A stretch of DNA of 64,000 nucleotides from Bacteroidetes bacterium 43-16 (lineage in GTDB: Bacteria; Bacteroidota; Bacteroidia; Chitinophagales; Chitinophagaceae), in contig MKTB01000019.1 in NCBI GenBank assembly GCA_001897525.1, positions 1 through 64,000 on the forward strand. The letters are read 5' to 3'. The notes beneath the pieces are model-generated. The model saw nothing but the letters and a program-made list of their open reading frames with translations. It was not told the DNA's origin and did not search any database. Every line of letters begins with the position of its first letter. The first letter of the stretch is position 1. Of the stretch, positions 16,688 to 25,086 are shown piece by piece. Both the position numbers and the translations under genes were made by a program.

Positions 16688-17530
16688 ATGGACAACGAAA
16701 ATTTTAATGCAGAGAACTTCGATTATCTGAAAGGACAACTGGAGCAACTGGGCTGGGGAAACCTGGCTCCCCAACTGGAGGAGCATATCAGGGCTGGGAA
16801 AGAAAAAATTGAGCTCAACCAAAATGAGCAAGGAGAAGTGGAAGGTCGTACAGTAGATTATGAACTTCAGTTCAATAAACACAGCGAGCACCCTTTCTAT
16901 TACTTTAACCGGGTCAATGCAACCCTTAGGGAAAATGATGAGATAATCGCTACGGCCTCTTTCCGGAGTTCCTGGAAGCTGATGCCCGAAGAAATGGGCC
17001 GTATCCTGGAATATGGCGATAAGGTCGCGGTCTACAGAGAAGGAATCAAAAACGATGCGGGAGAGCCGTTCAATGCCTGGATAAGCGTTAACGCCAATCA
17101 GCCGCTTGATGAGCACGGACACCTGAATATGAATACCTATCACGATAGGTATTATAAGAAATACCCCTTTGACCTCGATTATTCCATCTCAAGGCTGCCT
17201 GAACAGATAAAGGTACAGATCAAAGACAAGCATGAGGAGGTTAAGGATTGTATCAGGCAGGGTATTCCCTATGGTCTTGATGTGGCAACAACAGACGGAA
17301 TCGTACAGGGCTGTTTATCTGCCAACGCCAAAGTAGGCCGTATTGATATCCTGGACAATAATCTTGAATTGGCAAAGCTGCCGGTGCCGCAAAAGGCAGA
17401 GCGCCAGAACACCGGACAGGAAACCAGTACGGAACAAGGAGCCGCTGATGAAAAAAAAAAGCCCTGGCAATACCAGCAGGTAAGGGGAAATCAATTCAGG
17501 AATAAACAAGGGAAAGGTATTTCGAGATAA
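16688..17530 (+). CDS. DUF3945/DUF4099-like protein, first of four related genes
   Basis: The 280-residue protein shows the layout I associate with the DUF3945 group of Bacteroidetes element proteins: 'FDYLKGQLEQLGWGNLAPQ', then 'HPFYYFNRVNATL', 'EMGRILEYGDKVAVYRE', 'FNAWISVNANQ' and 'LEKGN'-type 'CIRQGIPYGLDVATTDG', ending with a low-complexity tail. It has no membrane segment. Homologs are frequent in mobile elements and some are fused to topoisomerase or primase-type domains, but no activity is established. A 10-bp perfect hairpin overlaps its stop codon. The genes at 17861, 18877 and 19855 look like diverged relatives. Confidence 0.65.
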   Translation: MDNENFNAENFDYLKGQLEQLGWGNLAPQLEEHIRAGKEKIELNQNEQGEVEGRTVDYELQFNKHSEHPFYYFNRVNATLRENDEIIATASFRSSWKLMPEEMGRILEYGDKVAVYREGIKNDAGEPFNAWISVNANQPLDEHGHLNMNTYHDRYYKKYPFDLDYSISRLPEQIKVQIKDKHEEVKDCIRQGIPYGLDVATTDGIVQGCLSANAKVGRIDILDNNLELAKLPVPQKAERQNTGQETSTEQGAADEKKKPWQYQQVRGNQFRNKQGKGISR

Positions 17531-17549
17531 ACCGGCTTGCCGGTTTATC
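17526..17549 (+). other. Perfect 10-bp hairpin over the stop codon of the preceding gene
   Basis: GATAAACCGG (17526-17535), loop CTTG, and CCGGTTTATC (17540-17549) form a perfect stem with a four-base loop. The preceding gene ends inside the stem at 17530. No T-run follows, so it is not a standard intrinsic terminator. It may protect the upstream message from exonucleases or attenuate expression of the following genes. It could also be a site for a DNA-binding dimer. Confidence 0.5.
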
Positions 17550-17581
17550 CCTCCTTTGTCTGCTCTTAAAATAAAACAACG

Positions 17582-17851
17582 ATGACACCGGAACAAATTG
17601 AAATGTATAATAAGGCAGCCGAACTCGGAACGATACCGGACGACATGAATCCTATTTTCCTGTTCAGCATTACGCATTCCCATCTTTTGCTCAGGATTGT
17701 AGCCGATGAAATTGATGTGGTGGCACTGGCAAAAAGGGAGCTGGAAAACAGAGGGTACGATATACCGAAAGTAAAAACGAAATCTTCTCTACCTCTGGTA
17801 AAGAAAACAGCCGTAAAAAAAACAGCAACAAAGAAGGGTAAAACACTATAG
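17582..17851 (+). CDS. Small protein with a lysine-rich histone-like tail
   Basis: The 89-residue protein begins with a helical domain ('MTPEQIEMYNKAAELG', 'LAKRELENRGYDIP') and ends with a lysine/threonine-rich tail of repeated KKTA units ('VKKTAVKKTATKKGKTL'), which resembles the tails of bacterial histone-H1-like and other DNA-binding proteins. No domain name is recognised. It lies between the first and second DUF3945-like genes with short gaps (10 bases to the next gene, which follows a GGAG ribosome site). DNA binding is inferred from the tail only. Confidence 0.65.
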   Translation: MTPEQIEMYNKAAELGTIPDDMNPIFLFSITHSHLLLRIVADEIDVVALAKRELENRGYDIPKVKTKSSLPLVKKTAVKKTATKKGKTL

Positions 17852-17860
17852 GAGAAAAAG

Positions 17861-18847
17861 ATGAACATCGGAGAGCAACATAAAACAGAATTCCTGGCTG
17901 GTATCAGGTCGCTGGGTTTTGAAGAAGGGCTTCTGGACGATTACTATGATATGCTGCGAAATGGCCAGCAGGATGCTGTTAGTTGGAAAGAGTACCGGGA
18001 TTTTGACAATTCCAGGGTTTTATATGAACCGGAATTAAGGCGGGACGAATTAGGGCTACCTTATCTGTTCGCTTATAACGCTACTCTTCTTGAGACCCAC
18101 CCGATAAAACATGGTGTTTATGGTCATATTGATACCGAAACCATAGAAGACTGCTTAAAGGACGGTAAATGGTTAACAGACCCGGCGCTTTTTTCCGATC
18201 TGCTGGCTCAGTTGACCGAGTTATCGGTTTGCGGGAATAGTATTGCTAAAGACATAGCTCAGCGCCTTGAGACCAGATATTTGATGGGAACATCTGCCAC
18301 CCGTCATATTAATGTGGACTGGCTGCTGAAGCGATTCGGTAAATCGCATTACTTCAGATGTGATCAACAAGGGCTAAGCGATGTTTCACTAATTCAGGCT
18401 TACAATCTGATGTCAGGCAGGCCGGTACTGCGATTTGAAGCGACCGAGCCAAATGTCTATACAGGTTATTGGTTCGGACTTAAACGGTTCCCGGAACCAA
18501 TGATCGGGGAAAAAGGGTCTTTATGGTTCGAGGAAAAGCAGTATCGGGGATTTAAGCCTCATTTACTACTTAGAAAACTACCTATAAACGATATAGAAAA
18601 AGAAGGCACTGATACGCTTTTAATACAACAGCTCATTAATGGCGGATTTGCCCATTCGATAATACGGGTCGCTGGTGAAAAGCGGTTATCCCGGATCAGT
18701 GCAGATGCTGAAAACAACAGGCTACGTCTTTTTAATGCTAAAGGTCAGGAATTCAGTCTTCTTATCTTTTCACCGTTAAAAAAGACAGAACTGCCCTTAA
18801 AGAAAAAACCTCCGCCATTCAAAAGGAATAATAGAAACAGACCATGA
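17861..18847 (+). CDS. DUF3945-like diverged paralog 2, unknown function
   Basis: The 328-residue soluble protein has an N-terminal region with 'FLAGIRSLGFEEGLLDDYYD', a middle region with 'YLFAYNATLLETHPIKHGVY', and a central landmark 'SLIQAYNLMSGRPVLRFEA' followed by 'YTGYWFGLKRF'. The same landmark occurs in the products at 18877 and 19855. It resembles the 'EAFNLLEGRAVYK ... AWIQLDF' signature of DUF3945-type proteins. The C-terminus has 'SADAENNRLRLFNAKGQEFS' and a proline/lysine-rich tail. Function is unknown. It belongs to a co-directional block with gaps of about 30 bases. Confidence 0.65.
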   Translation: MNIGEQHKTEFLAGIRSLGFEEGLLDDYYDMLRNGQQDAVSWKEYRDFDNSRVLYEPELRRDELGLPYLFAYNATLLETHPIKHGVYGHIDTETIEDCLKDGKWLTDPALFSDLLAQLTELSVCGNSIAKDIAQRLETRYLMGTSATRHINVDWLLKRFGKSHYFRCDQQGLSDVSLIQAYNLMSGRPVLRFEATEPNVYTGYWFGLKRFPEPMIGEKGSLWFEEKQYRGFKPHLLLRKLPINDIEKEGTDTLLIQQLINGGFAHSIIRVAGEKRLSRISADAENNRLRLFNAKGQEFSLLIFSPLKKTELPLKKKPPPFKRNNRNRP

Positions 18848-18876
18848 GCATCAGCCTTTAATTAAATATTAATGAC

Positions 18877-19818
18877 ATGATTTACAAAACTGATTTGAAA
18901 GAACTTCTGGATTATCTATCCAGTCTTCATCTGGTTTCTGAAGAAAGTTGCAATTGGCTCCTAAAGCAAAGTCCGCAGTTGCCTGTAAACTACAAAATAC
19001 CTATTGAATTTGATGAACATACAAAGGGAAATATTGCCCTTGTCATCAACTTTGAGCAGGGAGGATATAGTGTTAGTGAATACAGAATCGAGTTGGTAAA
19101 AATACCGGAAGTTGAACATACCATATCACAGGGAGTCAACACTGTACAACTGGAGCAAAGGCTTGCTGCGATCAATTGGCAGGTAGTAGAAAAGGTGCAA
19201 TTATTAGAGGATAATATCGCGGTGATCCTTGATGAGGTAATGTTTTTGAGACTTTCGGGGAGCGGCCAGGCACAGGATGTTATGGATATGCTGATGCTTA
19301 AGTATTGGTATTCAACGCCCGTCATGGAGGTTATGGATTTTATTAATCTTGATCAGTATAAAACATCACTCATTTCGAAGCTTAACGGGGATATAAATGA
19401 TATCGAATTAATACAGGCCCGTAACCTGCTCCAGGGAAGATGCCTGATGCGGTTTTATAATTATATCCCAGGTTTTCAATCGGATGCATATTGGCTCAAG
19501 CTGGAACATGGAGCGCTCGTTGAATATCCGGCCTTCAATGTAAATGGTGCATTAGGAGAATTACCTCTATTTCCTTTGCTGGATGAAATTACAACTCCCC
19601 GGTTACTTGCCTTTCTGCTATCCGGCCATAGAGAAAACGTACATATGAAGGTAGCTGGCAAGATAGTAGATGCCTGGATAGAGGTTAATGCACCTGAAAG
19701 GGATATCGCGATTTTTAACGCTGCAGGTAAACGTGCAAAGCTATCCGAGCTGGAAGAGGTTCGGCAAAAGCCCGAACAGAAATCTTCTAAAGCCAGGCGA
19801 ACACGGCCCGGAATGTAA
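18877..19818 (+). CDS. DUF3945-like diverged paralog 3, unknown function
   Basis: The 313-residue soluble protein carries 'GGYSVSEYRIELVKIPE', 'LEQRLAAINWQVVEKVQLL', 'SLISKLNGDINDIELIQA' and 'RNLLQGRCLMRFYN', followed by 'DAYWLKLEHG'. It then ends with 'KIVDAWIEVNAPERDIAIFN' and a basic tail. The order matches the neighbours at 17861 and 19855 (for example 'SLDGYSARLLHIGE', 'ENTMRKIDWQKVTPEKL', 'FIELNGNRHDLSLPEAYQLL' in the latter), showing an ancient tandem duplication. No catalytic motif, signal or membrane segment is visible. Confidence 0.7.
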   Translation: MIYKTDLKELLDYLSSLHLVSEESCNWLLKQSPQLPVNYKIPIEFDEHTKGNIALVINFEQGGYSVSEYRIELVKIPEVEHTISQGVNTVQLEQRLAAINWQVVEKVQLLEDNIAVILDEVMFLRLSGSGQAQDVMDMLMLKYWYSTPVMEVMDFINLDQYKTSLISKLNGDINDIELIQARNLLQGRCLMRFYNYIPGFQSDAYWLKLEHGALVEYPAFNVNGALGELPLFPLLDEITTPRLLAFLLSGHRENVHMKVAGKIVDAWIEVNAPERDIAIFNAAGKRAKLSELEEVRQKPEQKSSKARRTRPGM

Positions 19819-19854
19819 ACTGAATAAAGATAAATGACATAATTCTTACACATT

Positions 19855-20802
19855 ATGATACAGGAAAAAGAATTGGTACAGATACCAAAATGTCTGAACG
19901 AAACAGAGCTGGTTCCACTCGAAATATGGCAAATAATCGACCTCAGAATGATTGAGGCAGGCATTGGAGGCATGGTGAGAAATGGTGAAGACTCCATTTT
20001 CTTCGAGATTGAAATCAAGTACGATAAAGTTATTGATGGTTATTCACTTGACGGTTACAGCGCAAGATTATTACATATCGGAGAGATCAAGCACGAAAAT
20101 GTTAAAGGAATTGATACAGCTGTGATTGAAAATACGATGAGAAAAATTGATTGGCAAAAAGTTACACCGGAAAAGTTGCGTGACGAACCAGCTGCTGTGA
20201 TAATTTTGGATCGCCTTATGGAACTACACGCAACTGATGACCAGCGTGGAATGGATATCGCTATGCTGCTGGCCATGAAATATTTTGCAGGAACCCATTT
20301 AGGGCAAGTTTTCGATTTTTCCGAAGCCAGAAAAAATTATGAAACCACACTCTTCATCGAACTTAATGGTAACAGGCATGACTTGAGTTTGCCGGAGGCT
20401 TATCAGCTTCTGTGTGGCAGGGGTGTGGCCAAATCAATAACTCCTGATGGTAGCAGTGATACGCTTTGCTGGATGGCAATGGACAAAGGAAAAGTTGTAA
20501 AGACTGATGATTTTGATGTTATTAAATATTTGTCCCGCTTACCTTTTGATAAGCCACGAACTGTGGTCCAACTGGCAGAAGATATTGCGGCCCTAAGTGC
20601 GGGCAACCAGCAGTTAGGAAGGTTCAGGATTGATAACAAGGTGTTTCATGCTTATTACGAACCCGACCCACTGAATGGAAATATCGCCTTACGCGATCTT
20701 AAGCAGAATAAAATATCGCTGAGTGATTTAAAGATGACCCCGGAGCTTATAAGCAATCTACCGCGCAAAAAACCGGAACAAAGTAAGGGGCTTGGCCTTT
20801 AG
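19855..20802 (+). CDS. DUF3945-like diverged paralog 4, unknown function
   Basis: The 315-residue soluble protein has 'YSLDGYSARLLHIGEIKHEN', 'RKIDWQKVTPEKLRDEP', 'LFIELNGNRHDLSLPEAYQL', 'LCGRGVAKSI' and 'DTLCWMAMDKGKV'. A C-terminal 'VFHAYYEPDPLNGNIALRDL' resembles 'AWIEVNAPERDIAIFNAAG' in the 18877 product. It is the last of the four DUF3945-like genes and lies 37 bases before the Dam-family methyltransferase gene. Pairwise identity among the paralogs looks low, so the duplication is old. Function is unknown. Confidence 0.7.
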   Translation: MIQEKELVQIPKCLNETELVPLEIWQIIDLRMIEAGIGGMVRNGEDSIFFEIEIKYDKVIDGYSLDGYSARLLHIGEIKHENVKGIDTAVIENTMRKIDWQKVTPEKLRDEPAAVIILDRLMELHATDDQRGMDIAMLLAMKYFAGTHLGQVFDFSEARKNYETTLFIELNGNRHDLSLPEAYQLLCGRGVAKSITPDGSSDTLCWMAMDKGKVVKTDDFDVIKYLSRLPFDKPRTVVQLAEDIAALSAGNQQLGRFRIDNKVFHAYYEPDPLNGNIALRDLKQNKISLSDLKMTPELISNLPRKKPEQSKGLGL

Positions 20803-20839
20803 GTAACAGTATTTTGGAAGAATAAAATGGAATGTGAGT

Positions 20840-21670
20840 ATGGAAAATAACAAAAGACTACGGCCACCTTTAACGTATTATGGTGGGAAACAAACGCTGG
20901 CACCTATAATTGAACAATTGATACCGCCACATGACTTGTATGGAGAACCTTTTTTTGGTGGCGGGGCCGTATTTTTTCTCAAACACCCATCGAAGGTCGA
21001 AGTAATAAACGACGCGAATGATGAACTGATGAATTTTTATCGTGTGGCGAAGACCAGATTTAAGGAACTCAATGAAATGATACAATTGTCATTGATCAGC
21101 CGGGATTTACATCATAAAGCAACTGTTGTGTATCACAACCCATCGCTTTTTGACGAAGTCCGCCGGGCCTGGGCTATCTGGGTATTATGTATGATGGGTT
21201 TTTCTTCCAAAATGGATGGCCCCTTCGGGTTCGACAAAAAAGACAGTAGCCAATCAAAGCGCCTGATTTTTAAGAAACAGGCTTTTACCGAAGAGCTGAT
21301 GTACCGGTTGGAAAAAGTTCAGATCGAATCTGCCGATGCGTTGTATGTGATACAGAGCAGGGACCACGACACTGCTTTCTTTTACTGCGATCCACCTTAT
21401 GTGGGTTCCAATATGGGCCATTATAAAGGATATACTGATCAGGATTTTAGAAGCCTGCTTCAAATGCTAGCTTCTGTAAAAGGAAAATTCCTTTTGTCCT
21501 CCTATCCCTCGCCAATGCTTACCGAATTTATCCAGGCAAATGGCTGGAATTCGATGAAAAAGGAGATTACAGTTACAGTAAATATTAAAGGAGGTAATCC
21601 GAAAACAAAAACGGAAGTATTGACCGCTAATTACCCGCTTGATCTGGCAAAAGGATTTATAAAAGAATAA
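20840..21670 (+). CDS. DNA adenine methyltransferase, Dam/D12 class
   Basis: The 276-residue enzyme transfers a methyl group from S-adenosylmethionine to N6 of adenine in DNA. It shows the D12-class order: 'YYGGKQTLAP' near the N-terminus, the AdoMet site 'GEPFFGGGAVFF' (about residues 37-48), 'VINDANDELMNFYR', and the catalytic DPPY at about residues 184-187, followed by 'GHYKGYTDQDF'. ATG at 20840 is preferred; GTG at 20834 adds two residues. No restriction endonuclease lies nearby, so it is an orphan methylase, probably protecting the element from host restriction or marking its DNA. Confidence 0.92.
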   Translation: MENNKRLRPPLTYYGGKQTLAPIIEQLIPPHDLYGEPFFGGGAVFFLKHPSKVEVINDANDELMNFYRVAKTRFKELNEMIQLSLISRDLHHKATVVYHNPSLFDEVRRAWAIWVLCMMGFSSKMDGPFGFDKKDSSQSKRLIFKKQAFTEELMYRLEKVQIESADALYVIQSRDHDTAFFYCDPPYVGSNMGHYKGYTDQDFRSLLQMLASVKGKFLLSSYPSPMLTEFIQANGWNSMKKEITVTVNIKGGNPKTKTEVLTANYPLDLAKGFIKE

Positions 21671-21683
21671 GAAAGGAAAGAAA

Positions 21684-22631
21684 TTGAATTGTAAAGTAGA
21701 TACAAATAAAATATACACCGGAGATTGTCTGGAGGGCTTACAAAAGCTTCCCGATGAATGTGTACAATGTTGCGTGACTAGTCCTCCGTATTGGTCTTTA
21801 AGAGATTATAGAATAGAAGAACAGATCGGTTTGGAAACAGATCCGGAAATCTACGTGCAGCGATTGATAGCTGTATTTAATGAAGTAAGACGGGTTTTGA
21901 AACCTGATGGTGTTCTATGGTTGAATATAGGTGATGCTTATTGGAACCAGGAGAAACAAAACATGTCAGCCGGTTATAGAAAATACGGAAACAAGGCCAG
22001 TCAAAAAAGGAAAATACATCGTTCCCGTTTTGGAACTAAGACAAACAGCAGGAGGTTTGAATTAAAGAGCAAAGACCTTATTGGGCTCCCCTGGATGCTT
22101 GCTTTCGCATTGCGACAGGTAGGTTGGTATCTGCGACAGGATATAATCTGGCACAAAACAAACCCCATGCCGGAAAGTGTCAGAGATCGTTGTACTAAAT
22201 CCCATGAATATATTTTTCTGTTGAGTAAAAATCAAAAATACTATTACAATCACCATGCGATTAAAACTGATGTTAAAGGGGAAAATCACCATGACCGGAC
22301 AGCAAGACCAGCGGTCAAAGCCAGAAATGAACGTTGGGTCAATACAATAAGAAAGGTACGCGGGCCTTATTTAAAAGCCAACAGGAGGTCAGTCTGGCCG
22401 GTAACGAATAAATCATTTGAAGGAGCCCATTTCGCAGTTTTTCCACCCGGAATTCCTGAGCTGTGCATCCTTGCAGGTAGTCGCGAAGGTGATGTAATCC
22501 TGGATCCTTTTATGGGAGCAGGAACTACCGCTCTGGTGGCAAGGCGACATGGAAGGAAATATATCGGTTTTGAGCTGAACCCGGATTATGTTGATATAGC
22601 ACAAAAACGATTGGCAGAAAATGAACCTTGA
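21684..22631 (+). CDS. DNA methyltransferase, beta class (N4-cytosine or N6-adenine)
   Basis: The 315-residue enzyme has motif IV TSPPYW (SPPY at residues 33-36) near the N-terminus and the AdoMet motif DPFMGAGTT (from residue 274) near the C-terminus, the beta-class order. SPPY is more usual in N4-cytosine enzymes. The opening 'KIYTGDCLEGLQKLPDECV' is typical of phage and element methylases of this family. There is no in-frame ATG upstream, so TTG at 21684, preceded by a GGAAAG purine stretch, is the likely start. It is the second orphan methylase in the cluster and overlaps the next gene by 11 bases. Confidence 0.9.
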   Translation: MNCKVDTNKIYTGDCLEGLQKLPDECVQCCVTSPPYWSLRDYRIEEQIGLETDPEIYVQRLIAVFNEVRRVLKPDGVLWLNIGDAYWNQEKQNMSAGYRKYGNKASQKRKIHRSRFGTKTNSRRFELKSKDLIGLPWMLAFALRQVGWYLRQDIIWHKTNPMPESVRDRCTKSHEYIFLLSKNQKYYYNHHAIKTDVKGENHHDRTARPAVKARNERWVNTIRKVRGPYLKANRRSVWPVTNKSFEGAHFAVFPPGIPELCILAGSREGDVILDPFMGAGTTALVARRHGRKYIGFELNPDYVDIAQKRLAENEP

Positions 22632-23451
22632 TAAAATGATGAGTATGCAAGAAGATAATTATTACATAGTTAACCTGGAAACCAATAAACTGAACGTATT
22701 TACAACGAAATCATTCTATTTATCGCTTAGTCCGGAACAAAAGAAAATACTGAGCAGACAGTGCCTTTGGAGTAAAAATCAGGATTGCTGGATATCAAAA
22801 GCTAAGGCTGGAAATACGGGTTTCCTCAAACGGCAGCTACAGGGGCTGGGTTTCGAGGACAGAGGTACAGTGGGAGAACGATTAGCGTTTGCGGATCAGG
22901 TAAACCAAAGCCAGGAGAAGGCCGGACAGAGAGCTGAACGGGCTGAAAAAGGGGCTGAAAAGGCAAAAGAGCGATCCGACTCGCTCTATAAAAATGCTAC
23001 CGATATGGCCAGAGCCATTCCAATGGGCCAACCAATTCTGGTTGGGCATCACAGTGAACATCGCGACAGAAAATACAGAGAACGAATTCACAATACAATG
23101 GGACGTTCAGTAAAGGAGCAGGAGAAAGCCGGATACTACGAGGAAAAGGCCGCAAACGCAAAATGGGAAGCAAGCGGAGCTAAATTCAAAAATCCCAGGT
23201 ATCTGGCGAACAGGATAAAGGAAACCCTGGCCTCTATAAGGCGTATTGAGCGGGCATTAAAAGGAAAACTGTATGTATATTCTCCTGAACGGGAAATCAG
23301 CGAGAAAGAGCGTGAATTTTACAATGAACGACTGAGACAAGAACAGGGAAAACTGGATTTCCACATAGATAAAATGAAAGAAATCAATCCTGAATACGAA
23401 CTTAAAAAGTCTGCATCAAAATCGGAGAAAAAGAATAAGGGATTGAAATAA
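22621..23451 (+). CDS. DUF3560 protein
   Basis: The 276-residue protein has an N-terminal region with 'KKILSRQCLWSKNQDCWISK'. A charged helical segment follows ('RAERAEKGAEKAKERSD', about 100-125), then the DUF3560 hallmark 'IPMGQPILVGHHSEHRDRKY' (about 138-157). A second helical part has 'ANRIKETLASIRRIERALKG'. DUF3560 proteins are common on plasmids and conjugative elements and their biochemical role is not established. The start overlaps the stop of the methyltransferase (22621-22631), indicating translational coupling and a possible joint role in establishment or anti-restriction. Confidence 0.88.
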   Translation: MNLDKMMSMQEDNYYIVNLETNKLNVFTTKSFYLSLSPEQKKILSRQCLWSKNQDCWISKAKAGNTGFLKRQLQGLGFEDRGTVGERLAFADQVNQSQEKAGQRAERAEKGAEKAKERSDSLYKNATDMARAIPMGQPILVGHHSEHRDRKYRERIHNTMGRSVKEQEKAGYYEEKAANAKWEASGAKFKNPRYLANRIKETLASIRRIERALKGKLYVYSPEREISEKEREFYNERLRQEQGKLDFHIDKMKEINPEYELKKSASKSEKKNKGLK

Positions 23452-23488
23452 GCAAGGGTTTTTATAAAGGAATATAGAAGGAGATATT

Positions 23489-23797
23489 ATGGCAGAAATA
23501 AAGAAACGGATTTTGACCCTGAGTAGTGGAAAGATAATAAAATTATGGGGTAATAGCCTTGCCATTGGCAAGAGCTTAGAAATAGGAGAAGGATATGCAC
23601 CAAATCTATTTTCCTATTCATTAAGCCAGACAGCGGATAAATCTGTACCGACTGTTTCAAACCCCCACGGGCTAAATAAGGAAGAGTTTCTGGAGCTGGC
23701 AGACTATCAGATCAGGCTGTGGATGGATCTTAAAGATGCGATCCGATTGCACGGCATCGGAAGTATTAAAGTATTCAATAAGGAGGGAATGATATAA
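23489..23797 (+). CDS. Small protein, unknown function
   Basis: The 102-residue soluble protein begins MAEIKKRILTLSSGKIIKLW and has a C-terminal helix 'LADYQIRLWMDLKDAIRLHG'. The start is well supported by AAGGAG at 23478-23483, six bases from the ATG, which is unusual for this phylum. It stands nine bases before the first of the four SH3-like paralogs and is probably co-transcribed with them, but shows no clear similarity to them. No family is recognised. Confidence 0.65.
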   Translation: MAEIKKRILTLSSGKIIKLWGNSLAIGKSLEIGEGYAPNLFSYSLSQTADKSVPTVSNPHGLNKEEFLELADYQIRLWMDLKDAIRLHGIGSIKVFNKEGMI

Positions 23798-23806
23798 TTA
23801 AGGATT

Positions 23807-24196
23807 ATGGTGTTGAAGAGACTTGTATTAATGGTGGATCCCCGGATCGTCTTGGAGAGGTCTTTGTTTCCGGGAGAGATTGCCAGGCTGGAGTTTATTT
23901 CCGAAGCCAAAAAAGGTGTCGTAATCGTTCACTTTGATGAACGAGGTATTTATAATGCCTATTATGAAAAGGATTTATTGGTCATACTTCCGGAGCGAAC
24001 CATCTTTCGGAATATTTGCAAGAGATTCAGTAGGCTGTCAAAAGAGCAGCTATTCGATGCTTTTGAGGTGGTAGTGAATTTTCAGAAAAGGAATTATGAA
24101 ATAGCCTTTCAGATTGCGCTTAAGAATGCAAAGATCGGGCAATTATGTATGACTGATCTGAAAACTTTCCTGGAGAAGAAAAGGGGGATAAAGTAA
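23807..24196 (+). CDS. Tandem paralog array, member 1: SH3-like plus helical domain
   Basis: The 129-residue product is the most diverged of four tandem relatives. Its N-terminal half has 'MVDPRIVLERSLFPGEIARL' and 'VVIVHFDERGIYNAYYEKDL', fitting the beta-barrel pattern 'DP..RPGEIGKV...I.FEDG..NAY...L' of member 2. The C-terminal half is helical ('AFQIALKNAKIGQLCMTDLK'). Its stop codon shares bases with the start of member 2 (TAATG at 24194-24198). A nucleic-acid-binding KOW/SH3-like fold is plausible for the N-terminus, but this is inference from the pattern of G, D and aromatic residues. Confidence 0.7.
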   Translation: MVLKRLVLMVDPRIVLERSLFPGEIARLEFISEAKKGVVIVHFDERGIYNAYYEKDLLVILPERTIFRNICKRFSRLSKEQLFDAFEVVVNFQKRNYEIAFQIALKNAKIGQLCMTDLKTFLEKKRGIK

Positions 24197-24627
24197 TGGC
24201 AAAGGACTATTTAACAGGCCGGATAGTTTTTGTAGATCCGACATGTTTTTCTGATTCGCAGCAAAGACCGGGAGAAATTGGGAAAGTGGTTAATATCTGT
24301 AATCAGGATAAGGATGTACTGACCATAGAATTTGAGGACGGAACGCGGAATGCTTATCGGGCAGAATATCTGAAAACACTTGCTCCTAAAAAAATGATGC
24401 TGGATAGTGTAATCGATCATCAGCACCGATTTGTAAAAGAGGCTTCTTTTAAAGATATGCTAAATGTTTATAAGCTGGCAACTCAGAACCGGGTAAAAGA
24501 GGCATTAAAGCTGGCTATACTAAATAGCAATACCCGCTTCTATTGTGCAATTAATTGTAAAGATTACAGGGAAATAAAAGAAGATGCCAGGAAATATCAG
24601 GTAAAAGGTAAGAAACGGAATATGTAG
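24196..24627 (+). CDS. Tandem paralog array, member 2: SH3-like plus helical domain
   Basis: The 143-residue product has the clearest form of the shared layout: 'LTGRIVFVDP', 'RPGEIGKVVNICNQDKDVL', 'IEFEDGTRNAYRAEYLKTL' in a probable small beta-barrel (about residues 5-65), then a helical C-terminal domain with 'FKDMLNVYKLATQNRVKEAL' and 'KLAILNSNTRFYCAI'. The tail is basic. Start and stop are tightly packed with members 1 and 3 (gap of five bases downstream). It has no signal or membrane segment, and the function is unknown. Confidence 0.75.
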   Translation: MAKDYLTGRIVFVDPTCFSDSQQRPGEIGKVVNICNQDKDVLTIEFEDGTRNAYRAEYLKTLAPKKMMLDSVIDHQHRFVKEASFKDMLNVYKLATQNRVKEALKLAILNSNTRFYCAINCKDYREIKEDARKYQVKGKKRNM

Positions 24628-24632
24628 TAAGT

Positions 24633-25067
24633 ATGAAAAAGCGGAAGGAGAATGTTTTGTTGGGAAGAGCGGTGAGGGTACATATGGATCTTACTGTAGA
24701 TCCTGTAGGCAAACAAGGGGCTTTTGGAACGATTATCGGGGCTGATGCGGCATCTGATTGGATACGTGTCGGCTTTGAAAATGGATTAGCAGGCGATTAC
24801 CAATTCAATAGCCTGGAAACCCTGGCTACCCGAAAAGCGCTGTTATATGGGCTTACCATAAAAAATGGAACCATAAACAGGGAGAATTTTAGGGCTATCC
24901 AGAATGTGATTGCTTTAACATTTCAGGGAAAACGATTAGAAGCGCTAAAGTTGGCTTATTCCAATGTAGTAACGGAACGTTTTTGTCTCGTTAGGGTGGA
25001 CGAATATTTTGAAATAAGATCAAATATTAAAAAATACCTGGACATACCCGGAAAAGGCCTACGATGA
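24633..25067 (+). CDS. Tandem paralog array, member 3: SH3-like plus helical domain
   Basis: The 144-residue product repeats the layout: 'LLGRAVRVHMDLTVDPVGKQ', 'GAFGTIIGADAASDWIRVGF' and 'ENGLAGDYQFNSLETL' in the N-terminal half; 'FRAIQNVIALTFQGKRLEAL' and 'KLAYSNVVTERFCLVRVDEY' in the C-terminal half. The 'EALKLA..N.....FC' pattern is shared with members 2 and 4. It is followed after 19 bases by member 4. The function is unknown; its divergence from the other members points to an old duplication with retained structure. Confidence 0.75.
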   Translation: MKKRKENVLLGRAVRVHMDLTVDPVGKQGAFGTIIGADAASDWIRVGFENGLAGDYQFNSLETLATRKALLYGLTIKNGTINRENFRAIQNVIALTFQGKRLEALKLAYSNVVTERFCLVRVDEYFEIRSNIKKYLDIPGKGLR

Positions 25068-25086
25068 AAATTTAGGAAAATAAATT

